Shown here: piece after piece, positions 7,957 to 16,290 of the stretch
Numbering within the stretch: position 1 is the stretch's first letter
Layout: every line of letters starts with the position of its first letter
Origin: Anaerolineae bacterium
Lineage (GTDB): Bacteria > Chloroflexota > Anaerolineae > Promineifilales > Promineifilaceae
Direction: 5' to 3'
Length of the DNA: 46,226 nucleotides
Assembly: GCA_023382655.1 (NCBI GenBank)
Contig: JAHDWK010000042.1
Span: 1-46,226 of the forward strand
The notes under the pieces: generated by a model
Told to the model about the DNA's origin: nothing
The model's input: only the letters and a program-made list of their open reading frames with translations
Databases searched by the model: none
Program-made: the position numbers and the translations under genes

Positions 7957-9039
7957 TTATTCTCCAACCTCGCTTCTTTTTCTCAATAAATCCAGATATT
8001 TCGGCACGGCCGTACCATATACCCAATACCAAAACGGCCGTACCACATAATCCCACGCGCCAATGTGCCGTACCACCTGGCCGTTGAAGCCGGCCTTGAA
8101 GCGCCATACGCCCCACAGCCGATCACTTTCGCTGAATTCGTCCGGCGCGCCCCAAAAATCATACCGTTCACAACCTTGTGCTTTTGCCCAGCGGATGGCC
8201 TCCCATTGTAGCAAATAGTTGGGCATCCGATTACGCTCTTTTTCGGTGGAAGCGCCATACATGTAAATCACCTTGCGCCCCGATTTCACCAGGTAAACGG
8301 CCGCTACCGGTTCCCCTTCATACTCGGCAATCAATGGTTGCCCTAGACCCGCCTGATAAAAACTGTGCCAGATGTCCAGATAGTAGGGCAACGGCCGTAG
8401 ACCAAAACCATCCCGCTCTCCCGTTTCCTGATACATGGCCGCCAACGCCGGAAAATCATCCGGCGTCCCCGCCCGCACGGTGATCCCCTTGCGTGCTGCC
8501 AGCCCGATGTTGTAGCGTGTCTTCGACTTCATCGCCGCCAACAGCTCATCTTCGGACAATGTCAGGTCAAGCTCAACGGTGTTGCGAAACTGAATTTGCT
8601 CATCCGCAAAACACCAGCCCCGTGCCTGTAAATCCTGGATAAACTGTATCCCCACCGGCGCGGGCTGTTCTTCCTCCGTGCCCCAACCTTTGATCACATC
8701 CGGGTCAATTTTGAGAAAAACCGCTCTTTCTTGCCGGGCCACCTGCTCCAACTCGGCCAGCACCAGGTTTCGCAGCGCCTCGTTAGCGTAATCAAAGGCC
8801 GGCCCTTTGGGCACATACAGGATGGAATAGGGCAGGCGGGGTAGGGGGCGCTTGAGGATCATGGCGGCGGCCAACGGCCGTTGGCCGTCTGGCTCAACCA
8901 TCACCAACGGCCGCATCTGCCATCCCCAGCGTGACTTAAACGCCGCCCACGTCCAGCTTTGCAGCGCATGGGCGTGGGGCAGATTGCATAGGATTTGTTG
9001 CCATTCTTCCGGCGAGGTTGTGGGTTGGAAGGTGGTCAT
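7957..9039 (-). CDS. FemAB-like aminoacyltransferase / GNAT-fold protein, copy 1
   Basis: About 360 residues with two tandem GNAT-like halves, as in FemAB/FemX and related peptidoglycan-bridge or acyl-transfer proteins. The N-terminal half has LQSWTWAAFKSRWGW and PLPRLPYSILYVPKGP. The C-terminal half has MKSKTRYNIGLAARKG, YMYGAS and YDFWGAPDE, followed by GVWRFKAGFNG. FemAB enzymes use aminoacyl-tRNA to add residues to lipid II-linked muropeptides at the membrane. The start at 9039 is preferred because the longer frame to 9081 would be encoded by a tandem-repeat hairpin. No Shine-Dalgarno is visible. It is paralogous to the next gene and probably arose by tandem duplication. Confidence 0.82.
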   Translation of the reverse strand: MTTFQPTTSPEEWQQILCNLPHAHALQSWTWAAFKSRWGWQMRPLVMVEPDGQRPLAAAMILKRPLPRLPYSILYVPKGPAFDYANEALRNLVLAELEQVARQERAVFLKIDPDVIKGWGTEEEQPAPVGIQFIQDLQARGWCFADEQIQFRNTVELDLTLSEDELLAAMKSKTRYNIGLAARKGITVRAGTPDDFPALAAMYQETGERDGFGLRPLPYYLDIWHSFYQAGLGQPLIAEYEGEPVAAVYLVKSGRKVIYMYGASTEKERNRMPNYLLQWEAIRWAKAQGCERYDFWGAPDEFSESDRLWGVWRFKAGFNGQVVRHIGAWDYVVRPFWYWVYGTAVPKYLDLLRKRSEVGE

Positions 9040-9048
9040 ACGGATATT

Positions 9049-9109
9049 GTGATGCGTGATGCGTGATGCGTGACCAATCACGAGTCACGCATCACGTATC
9101 ACGTATCAC
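9049..9109. repeat. GATGCGT heptamer hairpin
   Basis: GTGATGCGTGATGCGTGATG is a tandem heptamer array. It is answered by CACGCATCACGTATCACGTA on the other arm, separated by a short loop. It lies between the two FemAB paralogues. The TGA stop of copy 2 lies in its right end. Confidence 0.8.
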
Positions 9110-10182
9110 CGGCTTCGCCTCCATTGATACAGTTTATACGCCAGGTTGTTGTACACTCGATCTGTCGCGCCGACGGTGCGTTTGATCTGGCCGCCAAAGC
9201 CCCGTTTGAAGCGATAAACGCCCCACAGCCCATCGTGTCGGTTGGTGAAATTGGCTTCCAGTTCCGCTTCAGGGGCGTCGGGAATGCCCCACAGGTCATA
9301 AGTCTGGCAGCCCTGGTTTTTGGCCCACTCAATGGCCGCCCACTGCACGGCATAGTTGGGCATCCGTTCTCGTTCTTCATTGCCGGACGCACCGTAGAGG
9401 TAATAGGCGCTTGTGCCCAGCGTAAAGACCATGATGGCGGCCAACGGCTTCGCCATCCCCGCTTGTTCCTCAAGCTCTGCCAACCACAATGCCGCCTGTC
9501 CCGTCTCCGCAAAAATCTCATACGCTGCCTGGTAATACAGCGGCGTGTGGATGCCAAAACCGTCCCGTTGGCCGGTAAGCTGCATCAGTTGGACAAAAGC
9601 GGGCAAATCGCGGCGACTGCCCAGGCGAGTGGTAACGCCCTTTTTAGCCGCCAGCCGAATGTTGTAGCGGGTCTTTTGTTTCATCGCCGCCAGAATATCA
9701 TCCAGCGACGGCCGTAAGTCCACGATCACCGTTTGTGGCGGCTGAATGGTGTCTGTTTCTGGCCTCAGTTCGTGCTGCTGGCAGATGGCCTGCCAGGCGG
9801 TGGGGGACATATCCTCCTGCCACACCAGTGGCTCCATCTTGACAATAGCCGCCCGTCGTTCATACACCGAATGGTCAATCTGGTTGAACAGCACGGCCGT
9901 TTGCTCCGCATCCGTCCAATCCACCAGTGGCCCATGGGGGATGTACGCCATTTTCATCAGTCCCAACGCCGCCGACTTGTACAACAATTGCGCCCCGGCG
10001 GCGATACAGCCGTCGCGTTTCAGCCACACACGATGCGAGCGCCAGCCAAAACGGTTCTTCAGCCGCGCCCAACCGGTGGTTTGCAGCAGGCTGCCCTGCG
10101 GATGGGCGGCCACAAACGCATCCCACTCGTCATCCTCAGCCGTATGGGCTTGTTCTTCCATACCTAAAATTTTGTCAAACAT
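9106..10182 (-). CDS. FemAB-like aminoacyltransferase / GNAT-fold protein, copy 2
   Basis: 358 residues, alignable with copy 1 throughout: LLQTTGWARLKNRFGW, MKQKTRYNIRLAAKKG, YLYGASGNEERERMPNY and YDLWGIPDA match its counterparts. The function is probably the same class: transfer of an amino acid or acyl group to a cell-wall or lipid precursor. A TATAAT box lies only 8 nt before the ATG, with a run of seven C between them. This suggests a leaderless mRNA that starts near the ATG. A second ATG 7 codons in (10161) has only a weak AGG upstream. The pair of paralogues may add two successive residues of an interpeptide bridge, as FemA and FemB do, but this is inference. Confidence 0.82.
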   Translation of the reverse strand: MFDKILGMEEQAHTAEDDEWDAFVAAHPQGSLLQTTGWARLKNRFGWRSHRVWLKRDGCIAAGAQLLYKSAALGLMKMAYIPHGPLVDWTDAEQTAVLFNQIDHSVYERRAAIVKMEPLVWQEDMSPTAWQAICQQHELRPETDTIQPPQTVIVDLRPSLDDILAAMKQKTRYNIRLAAKKGVTTRLGSRRDLPAFVQLMQLTGQRDGFGIHTPLYYQAAYEIFAETGQAALWLAELEEQAGMAKPLAAIMVFTLGTSAYYLYGASGNEERERMPNYAVQWAAIEWAKNQGCQTYDLWGIPDAPEAELEANFTNRHDGLWGVYRFKRGFGGQIKRTVGATDRVYNNLAYKLYQWRRSR

Positions 10183-10190
10183 GGGGGGGA

Positions 10191-10196
10191 ATTATA
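10191..10196 (-). promoter_or_regulatory. -10 box of FemAB copy 2
   Basis: A consensus TATAAT on the minus strand ends 8 nt before the ATG. No good -35 element is visible at 17 nt. Confidence 0.45.
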
Positions 10197-10223
10197 GCCG
10201 GGAATGGTTATTATGCCTTTTGG

Positions 10224-11369
10224 TCATAATAACCGTTTGGCAATGATCTCTTTCATAATCTCCGTCGTGCCACCGCCAATGGAGAGGATGCGGTTGTCGC
10301 GGTAAAGGCGTTCCACCAGGTATTCGCGCATGTAGCCGTAGCCGCCAAAAATTTGCACCGCCTCATAAGTGACAAAATCGCTCACCTGACAGGCGAAGTT
10401 TTTGGCCATCGAAACTTCTGTTACCTGGTCAGCGCCGCTGTCCATTTTAGCGGCGACGCGGTAGGTAAATTCCCGGCTCACCTCTACCTGTGTCGCCATG
10501 TCTACCAGTTTGTGGCGAATGACCTGGAATCCGGCCAACGGCCGGGCAAATGCCTCCCGCTCCTGCACATAGCGCAGGCTCTCTGCCAGCGCCAACTGCG
10601 CCGTCATGTTCGCCAGCACCGCCAGTTGCAGCCGTTCCCGCTGGAAGTTGGCCATGATGGCGTAAAAGCCCATATTTTCTGGGCCAATCAGGTTGGCGGC
10701 AGGCACGCGGCAGTCGTCGAAAAACAGCTGGGCCGTGTCAGACGCCCACCAGCCCATCTTTTTCAGGGGTTGGGAACGAGACAAGCCCGGCGTGTCGCCG
10801 GGAATCACCAGCAGGCTGATGCCGGTTGCGCCAGGGCCGCCGGTGCGCACGGCCGTTGTCAGCACATCCGCCCGGCAGCCACTGGTGATAAATGTTTTGC
10901 TACCGTTGACGAGGTAGTGATTGTTGTCACGCACGGCCGTTGTCTGCAAATTAGCTACATCTGACCCACCCCCCGGCTCCGTAATCGCCAGCGCCGCCAC
11001 CTGTTCGCCAGTCAAGACTGGACGGACAAACCTTTCCTTCTGTTCGTCGGTGCCCAGCAGCATAATCGGCGGCAGGGCGATGTTGAGCGAGCCTAAGCCG
11101 GCGGCTACGCCGCCGGAGCCGCCGCGCGCCAGTTCTTCCCACACCACAATCTGCATGAACAGGTCGCCAGGTACACCCCCCCATTCCTCCGGGTAGCCCA
11201 CACCCAATATCCCGGCGGCAGCCGCCTTTTGGTACAACTCTCGTGGAAAACTGCCCGCCTCTTCCCAGGCATCCACAAACGGCGCAATTTCCTTCTGCAC
11301 AAAGCGCCGTGCCGCCTGCCGTGCCATCTCATGTTCATTACTGAAATACTGTTGATAGGTATTGGTCAT
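10224..11369 (-). CDS. Acyl-CoA dehydrogenase
   Basis: 381 residues, the normal length for the family. ALAITEPGGGSDVANLQTTA is the acyl-CoA dehydrogenase signature with the flavin-contacting segment. QIFGGYGYMREYLVERLYRD is the second signature. FAD-binding and helical C-terminal domains are complete. The loop that carries the catalytic Glu of medium-chain enzymes reads SIGGGTTEI, with Gly at that position. This is as in the long-chain and isovaleryl subgroup, where the base comes from another helix; the Glu in LAESLRYV is a candidate. It oxidises an acyl-CoA to the 2,3-enoyl-CoA and passes electrons to ETF. The window shows no other beta-oxidation genes, so the substrate is open. Confidence 0.92.
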   Translation of the reverse strand: MTNTYQQYFSNEHEMARQAARRFVQKEIAPFVDAWEEAGSFPRELYQKAAAAGILGVGYPEEWGGVPGDLFMQIVVWEELARGGSGGVAAGLGSLNIALPPIMLLGTDEQKERFVRPVLTGEQVAALAITEPGGGSDVANLQTTAVRDNNHYLVNGSKTFITSGCRADVLTTAVRTGGPGATGISLLVIPGDTPGLSRSQPLKKMGWWASDTAQLFFDDCRVPAANLIGPENMGFYAIMANFQRERLQLAVLANMTAQLALAESLRYVQEREAFARPLAGFQVIRHKLVDMATQVEVSREFTYRVAAKMDSGADQVTEVSMAKNFACQVSDFVTYEAVQIFGGYGYMREYLVERLYRDNRILSIGGGTTEIMKEIIAKRLL

Positions 11370-11396
11370 TGTTTGCCTGTAGCTGGTTGCAGGTTA

Positions 11397-11435
11397 GGCA
11401 AGTAGCAGGTAATGACTTGCCACATGCCACTTGCC
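11397..11435. repeat. GGCAAGT/ACTTGCC inverted repeat upstream of the tRNA promoter
   Basis: GGCAAGT (11397-11403) pairs with ACTTGCC (11429-11435). Short tandem words (GTAGC-AGGT, CTTGCCACATGC) surround it. It lies in the divergent gap between the acyl-CoA dehydrogenase and the tRNA cluster. Confidence 0.5.
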
Positions 11436-11439
11436 ACAT

Positions 11440-11468
11440 TTGACGCTGCTTCCTCACCTAAGTATACT
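11440..11468 (+). promoter_or_regulatory. Promoter of the tRNA cluster
   Basis: TTGACG (11440-11445), a 17-nt spacer and TATACT (11463-11468) match the housekeeping sigma consensus closely. Transcription would begin near 11475, about 19 nt before tRNA-Pro. Confidence 0.8.
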
Positions 11469-11493
11469 ACGCGCCGGTACTTCAACAATTTAC

Positions 11494-11567
11494 CGGGGCA
11501 TAGCTCAGCTTGGTAGAGCGCTCGCTTTGGGAGCGAGAGGTCGTCGGTTCAAATCCGGCTGCCCCGA
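11494..11567 (+). tRNA. tRNA-Pro (anticodon TGG)
   Basis: A 74-nt cloverleaf. The acceptor CGGGGCA pairs with TGCCCCG, with discriminator A. The anticodon stem CTCGC/GCGAG closes the loop TTTGGGA, giving anticodon UGG. GGTTCAAATCC forms the T arm. CCA is not encoded. Confidence 0.95.
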
Positions 11568-11572
11568 CTGGC

Positions 11573-11612
11573 CGGTAATCGGTGATGAGTAACTTCCGAC
11601 AACCGATTACCG
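11573..11612. repeat. CGGTAATCGGT hairpin between tRNA genes
   Basis: CGGTAATCGGT (11573-11583) pairs perfectly with ACCGATTACCG (11602-11612). The same word family forms part of the in-frame insertion in hisF (22542-22620). Confidence 0.75.
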
Positions 11613-11616
11613 ACAG

Positions 11617-11687
11617 GCGGCGTTGGTGTAGTGGTAACACAATAGCCTTCCAAGCTATTATCACCAGTTCGAGTCTGGTACGCCGCT
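11617..11687 (+). tRNA. tRNA-Gly (anticodon TCC)
   Basis: A 71-nt cloverleaf. The acceptor GCGGCGT pairs with ACGCCGC, with discriminator T. The anticodon stem ATAGC/GCTAT closes the loop CTTCCAA with anticodon UCC. CCA is not encoded. It is probably co-transcribed with tRNA-Pro. Confidence 0.94.
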
Positions 11688-11691
11688 CTAA

Positions 11692-11766
11692 AATTATGAA
11701 TTAGGAATTAGGAATTATGAAAAAGCAATCCCCTTCATAATTCATCCTTCATAATTCCTGATTCCC
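11692..11766. repeat. GAATTAGGAATTATGAA hairpin between tRNA genes
   Basis: AATTATGAATTAGGAATTAG on the left pairs with TTCATAATTCATCCTTCATA on the right. This AT-rich family also supplies the in-frame insertions in hisF and hisH. Confidence 0.75.
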
Positions 11767-11770
11767 TCTG

Positions 11771-11842
11771 GGGCCTATAGCTCAATGGCAGAGCAAGCGG
11801 CTCATAACCGCTGGGTTCCAGGTTCGAATCCTGGTGGGCCCA
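11771..11842 (+). tRNA. tRNA with CAT anticodon (elongator Met or Ile2)
   Basis: A 72-nt cloverleaf. The acceptor GGGCCTA pairs with TGGGCCC (one T-G pair), with discriminator A. The anticodon stem AGCGG/CCGCT closes the loop CTCATAA. It is not an initiator, because the first pair is a normal G-C. The anticodon arm resembles tRNA-Ile2, whose C34 is modified to lysidine, but elongator Met remains possible. CCA is not encoded. Confidence 0.92.
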
Positions 11843-11970
11843 TTTTCCCCTTCTCAGTTGACAATCTATTGTGGTAATACCCAAACGAGGTTGTTGTTTA
11901 GGGAAAAGCAGCAACGGCCGTTCTGTGGACGCTGTTTGTCACTATTTTTTCAGTTGGGCGAAGTCAAGGA

Positions 11971-12005
11971 AAAGGGAGGGGGTGGTGGGCGCGCAGCCCA
12001 CCACC
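11971..12005 (-). terminator. Intrinsic terminator of the large secreted protein gene
   Basis: On the minus strand GGTGGTGGGC pairs with GCCCACCACC, followed by CCCTCCCTTTTCC. It lies 20 nt past the stop of the gene ending at 12025. The gap from 11843 to 11970 holds nothing else recognisable. Confidence 0.6.
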
Positions 12006-12024
12006 AAATTAAGTTGTTTTATGC

Positions 12025-14532
12025 TTACGGTACAATGTCAATGGCGTCAGCCACCTCGCCGGCAAAACCATTGGCCGACCCGTCCCAATACATGCTGTAG
12101 GTACAGGTAGTGGTTGATCCCAGTGAACCGGGGGCGCAAATGAAGATGTCGGCGCCATCACCGCTGACACCGGATACACTATAGGTTCCCAGCGTGGTTA
12201 GGTAGATAGCGTTGTTGGCGCTGTTTATCCATGCTCCGGTGGTATCTTCGTTCGTGGTGGTCAAGCCTACATCGGAACCGTCGAAGTAGAGCGCCCAGGT
12301 ACCGGCCGTGGTGCTGCCTGTAGAGGTAGCCGTAAACGCCAATAAATCTTCGTCAGCGCCGGAAACACCGGTGACACTGGGGTTGCCGGTGGTGCTGATG
12401 AGCAAACGGCCGTCTGGCGCAAAGCCAATCGCGTCAATATCCTCAGCATTCGTCGTCAGGCCCACATCCGAACCATCAAAGTACCAGGAGAATGTGTTGG
12501 TGGACGGTGTGTAGCGCACAATGTCAGAGTCATCTACGGTGCCGAGACTGCCAATGGTCACGGCCGTGTCAAAGCTCATCAAAATGCTGCCATCACCCTG
12601 AATATCAAAGGCATTGAGGTCGGCCGTTACCCCAATAGTGGATAAGTCCAGGAACTTTGACCAGTTACCGGCGTTATAGGCCAGAATATCCTCATCGGCG
12701 AAGCTAACGCCACCTACTGAGCCATCGGTGGAAGAACTGACGTAGATAGTGCCGCTGCCAGATGGTGGTGTAGCAGAGGGAGTAGGTGTATTTGTGGGCG
12801 TCGGTGTGTTGGTTGGTGTGGCGGTAGGGCCAGGCGTGGGCGTCGGGCCGTCGCTGCAACCGGGGAAGGCAAAAGAGCCAATCCGCGTTTGCCAGTTGGT
12901 GCCTGTGGAGATGTAATACTCGGTGGTATACCAGAACGTACAACCATCCACGTCTACCGTCATGCCGGAGTAGTCGCCCCAGCGGTTATAGCTGGTTTGT
13001 GAACCTGTACCGGCAATTAGCGTGGCTTCGCCCTGCCCCAGGGTATTGAGCGTGTCGCTCGCTAACCGTCCGGCATAACGAATTTGTGGATTGATGCTGG
13101 AACTGGAGGCACTGTAACCCACGGCCATATTGCCCTGGCTGTCTACACCCACGCTGCCCATCCAGCGATGTGTAGAATCGGGCTGGAAAGTGCCTTGCTG
13201 GAACACTGAGGGCGTGCCACTCAGATTGCGGAACTCATACCAGCGGATACCTGCCACCCCACCAGACGAGACAGAATGAGTCACCCACAGAGCGCCATTG
13301 CCACTCGCATTGCTATACATCAACTGCGCCATCAGCCGCCCCGCGAGTGAATCTAGCGTCACTGAGGTACCGGCTTGTGGCACAGAACCGGCATTCGAAA
13401 AGGAGGCGATGCTGGTACTCACCGGGCCGGTAAGTGTGGAATTGGCCGGATTGGTCCAGTTGATGGCCAACTTCCAGGTATACATGGTGCTGGTGGTTTG
13501 CAGCGACATGAGGTAGTTGGGTGTGCTTGCCGGGGCTTGCGCTACCTTGGCATTGGAAGGCATCAGGCTGAAATAGGCTGAACCGAGGTCGGCATACTGA
13601 TAATTGAGAGGCAGACCATTGATCAGTTCATCCCGGTTGAGCGCCCACATACGCACACCTTTGTAACTGGCGCTGGAGCAAGTGCTGGTGAGGCAGTCGA
13701 ACATATTGGCAGTCATATAGATGCCATCATGCCAGACGCCCAGTTTGGGATAATCGTTCAGCCAGGGATGAGTAGCGTCATCGGCCCGCAGCCCGTAGAA
13801 CCACCAGCCACCGGAGACAGGGTCGGCGGTTTTGGAAACGGCGATGCACTCGTAATAAGGCCCATTTTGGATGTTTGTCCAGGCAAAGTCGGTGATGATC
13901 CAGCGGCCGCTCACGTTGTCGTAGAGCACTACCGGGTCGCCATTATTATCGGCGTCGCAGGGGGTGCCGGTACCGTTGAATAGGGTGTCAAAGGTAAAGG
14001 CGGCCAACTGTGTCCCGGTTTTGGAGTAGATGCCAATGGAGGTGTTGACGGTCTGGATGTAATGGTTTGGCCCCACATCCCCGTTTGTATCCGGCGGCCA
14101 ACCGGCGCCCCAATTATTCAAATCCAATCCGGCAAAGTTCTGGTTGGGGCTGGGCATAGCCTCAGGCGCGCGGAGATCTTGACGCACGGGATCGATAAAG
14201 TTGGGGTTTGGCTTCTCCATTTCCATCATCTCAAACTCAACGCCCAGGGTTTTCTCCGGGGGGCCAATTTGGGGGAGGTCGCGGAGGTCACCTTCGAAGG
14301 AGACGGCCGCAACAGTGCTACCTTGCTGCACTTTACTCATCGCGGTGTCACTGGGATCACGGAAGACATCTACCGTGTTGGGAGCGCCCGGGATGGACAA
14401 TTGGATGGCGGCTTCAGTTTCGGCGTTGGAGGTGCGGGTCAGGCTGGGGCCTTGAACCAGATACCAAACGCTGACCAGGGTAGCGGCCAATATGATGAAA
14501 CCTGCTGCTTTCCGACGAGAAATGTTGAACAT
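12025..14532 (-). CDS. Large secreted protein with beta-propeller-like N-terminal region and repeat C-terminus
   Basis: 835 residues. A signal or anchor segment (about 9-30) is followed by a long extracellular region with WGAGWPPDTNGDVGPNHYIQ, DNNGDPVVLYD and GGWWFYGLRADDATHPWLND. This kind of region occurs in secreted bacterial proteins with probable beta-propeller folds. A TPTPTPTN linker (about 575-605) separates it from a C-terminal domain made of at least three related units, marked by WYFDGSDVGLTTNAED and ALYFDGSDVGLTTTNED. No catalytic motif is recognised and the YLPxxMK tail is absent. AGGAGG lies 5 nt before the ATG, so the start is secure. It is probably cell-surface or exported. 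Confidence 0.8.
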   Translation of the reverse strand: MFNISRRKAAGFIILAATLVSVWYLVQGPSLTRTSNAETEAAIQLSIPGAPNTVDVFRDPSDTAMSKVQQGSTVAAVSFEGDLRDLPQIGPPEKTLGVEFEMMEMEKPNPNFIDPVRQDLRAPEAMPSPNQNFAGLDLNNWGAGWPPDTNGDVGPNHYIQTVNTSIGIYSKTGTQLAAFTFDTLFNGTGTPCDADNNGDPVVLYDNVSGRWIITDFAWTNIQNGPYYECIAVSKTADPVSGGWWFYGLRADDATHPWLNDYPKLGVWHDGIYMTANMFDCLTSTCSSASYKGVRMWALNRDELINGLPLNYQYADLGSAYFSLMPSNAKVAQAPASTPNYLMSLQTTSTMYTWKLAINWTNPANSTLTGPVSTSIASFSNAGSVPQAGTSVTLDSLAGRLMAQLMYSNASGNGALWVTHSVSSGGVAGIRWYEFRNLSGTPSVFQQGTFQPDSTHRWMGSVGVDSQGNMAVGYSASSSSINPQIRYAGRLASDTLNTLGQGEATLIAGTGSQTSYNRWGDYSGMTVDVDGCTFWYTTEYYISTGTNWQTRIGSFAFPGCSDGPTPTPGPTATPTNTPTPTNTPTPSATPPSGSGTIYVSSSTDGSVGGVSFADEDILAYNAGNWSKFLDLSTIGVTADLNAFDIQGDGSILMSFDTAVTIGSLGTVDDSDIVRYTPSTNTFSWYFDGSDVGLTTNAEDIDAIGFAPDGRLLISTTGNPSVTGVSGADEDLLAFTATSTGSTTAGTWALYFDGSDVGLTTTNEDTTGAWINSANNAIYLTTLGTYSVSGVSGDGADIFICAPGSLGSTTTCTYSMYWDGSANGFAGEVADAIDIVP

Positions 14533-14862
14533 ACTGCCTCCTCAAGAAAATGGTCTCCCCTCCCTTTTCCTTGACATCCGCTGAGAAATGTATCTGAGCC
14601 GCAGAATAAGTCAATGATCTTGCAAATGTTGTTTCAGTTCCCGCGTTTCCCTTGCTACTTTGTTGTCTATTTGACAGACCGTATGTGAAAACAGGCGTAT
14701 TGCGCTGCGAAAAAATCCAGTTAAATGTCCACTCGGTGACACGTCCACCATTCGCAAGAAGTGCAATGTCCTGTGTCCCTGCGATTCACAACCTGATTCT
14801 CAATTGAAGTGGTCGGCAAAACAAAATATCCCACTGACCACCCTGCTATGGAGGTAATAACG
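14533..14862. other. 330-bp divergent gap with no recognised gene
   Basis: It separates the secreted protein (-) from the P450 (+). A TTGACA lies at 14671-14676, but no convincing -10 follows at 16-18 nt. GGAGGT (14850-14855) is the P450 Shine-Dalgarno. I see no RNA gene and no tandem repeat. Confidence 0.5.
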
Positions 14863-16251
14863 ATGCTTGAAAGTATGACACCCTCTGCGTCATTAACGAC
14901 GGCCGTGCGCCGGATGCCCAAGACGAGCGGCCTGCCCCTGATTGGCTCATTGCCGCAATTATTGCGCGATCCCTTCGGTTACGTCGGCCATGCCCGCGAA
15001 ACACATGGCGACATTTACCGGCTGAACCTGGGCCTGATCAACGTGGTTGTTTTGAACCAGCCGCACCATGCCCAATATGTGCTGCGCGACAATGCTGCCA
15101 ACTACCGCAAAGGCGGCCCCATGTGGGACGCTGTGCGGGGCATGTTGGGCAATGGTCTGGTCGTCAGCGAAGGTGATTTCTGGCTGCGGCAGCGGCGCAT
15201 GATGCAGCCGCAATTCCACCGGCAGCGCCTGGCCGCCCTGCAAACGCTGATGGTGGAAGCGATTGCTGAAGCGTTAGATAGCTGGGAAGCGGCGGCCGAT
15301 GGGGCCACACCCTTTGATCTGACGCCCGGATTTAACCGTCTGACCATGAAGGTCATTGTGCGCACCCTGTTTGGTACCGGGTTAACGGCTAAAGAGATGG
15401 ATGATACGGCTGAAGCCATGACCTATGCCCTGGATTTCCTGATGAGGGCCATCCTGGTCGAGCCGCTGCCGCGCTGGCTGCCTGTGCCTGGCCGCAAAAA
15501 GTACCAGCAGGCGTTGGCCCGCTTTGACGAGATCGTGTATGGCATCATCGCCCAGTGCCGCACCGGGAAGTTGGCCGACGACCACCTGTTGGCGATGCTA
15601 TTGGATGTGGTAGACGAAGAAACCGGCGAAGGCATGACCGACCAGCAGCTACGCGACGAAGTCGCCACCCTGTTTTTGGCCGGTTATGAAACGACATCCC
15701 TGGCGCTTTCCTGGGCGTTCCATCACCTGATGCAACACCCGGAGATGATGGGCAAAATGCAGGCGGAGGTGGACAGTGCGCTGAACGGCCGTCAGCCCAC
15801 ATTGGCCGATTTGCCGCAACTGCCGTATACGCGCATGGTGCTGCAAGAGGCGATGCGTTTGCAGCCGCCCTCCTACTGGCTGCCACGCACGGCCGTGGCC
15901 GATGATGAGATTGATGGCTACCACATCCCGGCGGGTACCCAGGTAGTTTCGTTGACCTACATGTACCATCGCCATCCCGAACATTGGGAAAACCCGGAGC
16001 AATTTGACCCGGAACGCTTTACGCCGGAACGGTCGGCCAACCGCCACCGCTATGCCTGGATTCCCTTTGGGGCAGGGCAGCGGTTGTGCATTGGCCGGGA
16101 CTTTGCCATGATGGAAGGGCAACTGGCGCTGGCGATGGTGGCGCAGCGGTTCAACATCACGGCCGTACCCGGTCACGAGGTAGAACCGATGCTCTCGTCT
16201 ACCCTCCGCCCCAAAAACGGCGTCATGGTCACGCTGGAAAAACGAGCGTAA
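14863..16251 (+). CDS. Cytochrome P450
   Basis: 462 residues from the ATG at 14863, which has GGAGGT 7 nt upstream. An in-frame ATG at 14809 lacks this. The I helix reads FLAGYETTSLALSW (oxygen-activation AGxxT). The K-helix ExxR reads EAMR. PERF is the meander region, and FGAGQRLCIGRDFA is the haem loop with the axial Cys. It inserts oxygen into an unknown substrate and needs a ferredoxin or flavodoxin partner, which is not encoded nearby. The overall pattern is of soluble bacterial P450s related to fatty-acid or alkane hydroxylases. A strong terminator shared with the convergent gene follows. Confidence 0.95.
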   Translation: MLESMTPSASLTTAVRRMPKTSGLPLIGSLPQLLRDPFGYVGHARETHGDIYRLNLGLINVVVLNQPHHAQYVLRDNAANYRKGGPMWDAVRGMLGNGLVVSEGDFWLRQRRMMQPQFHRQRLAALQTLMVEAIAEALDSWEAAADGATPFDLTPGFNRLTMKVIVRTLFGTGLTAKEMDDTAEAMTYALDFLMRAILVEPLPRWLPVPGRKKYQQALARFDEIVYGIIAQCRTGKLADDHLLAMLLDVVDEETGEGMTDQQLRDEVATLFLAGYETTSLALSWAFHHLMQHPEMMGKMQAEVDSALNGRQPTLADLPQLPYTRMVLQEAMRLQPPSYWLPRTAVADDEIDGYHIPAGTQVVSLTYMYHRHPEHWENPEQFDPERFTPERSANRHRYAWIPFGAGQRLCIGRDFAMMEGQLALAMVAQRFNITAVPGHEVEPMLSSTLRPKNGVMVTLEKRA

Positions 16252-16254
16252 ATG

Positions 16255-16288
16255 AAAAAGGCCGGTGAATCAATCACCGGCCTTTTTT
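16255..16288. terminator. Bidirectional intrinsic terminator
   Basis: GGCCGGTGA pairs with TCACCGGCC around a short AATCAA loop. AAAAA precedes and TTTTTT follows, so it works for both the P450 and the convergent DUF2723 gene. Confidence 0.92.
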
Positions 16289-16290
16289 GT

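Noticed and set aside
10353..10964. Long opposite-strand frame across the acyl-CoA dehydrogenase
   Set aside because: It is a shadow of a strongly conserved gene and shows no motif of its own. The same holds for other long antisense frames, such as 2004-2633, 17882-18460, 25176-26024 and 44703-45404.
11494..11842. tRNA cluster as an integration site of a mobile element
   Set aside because: No integrase, no direct repeat of a tRNA end and no foreign gene block was found next to it.
14671..14702. Promoter for the P450 from TTGACA at 14671
   Set aside because: No acceptable -10 lies at 16-18 nt, so I did not call it.
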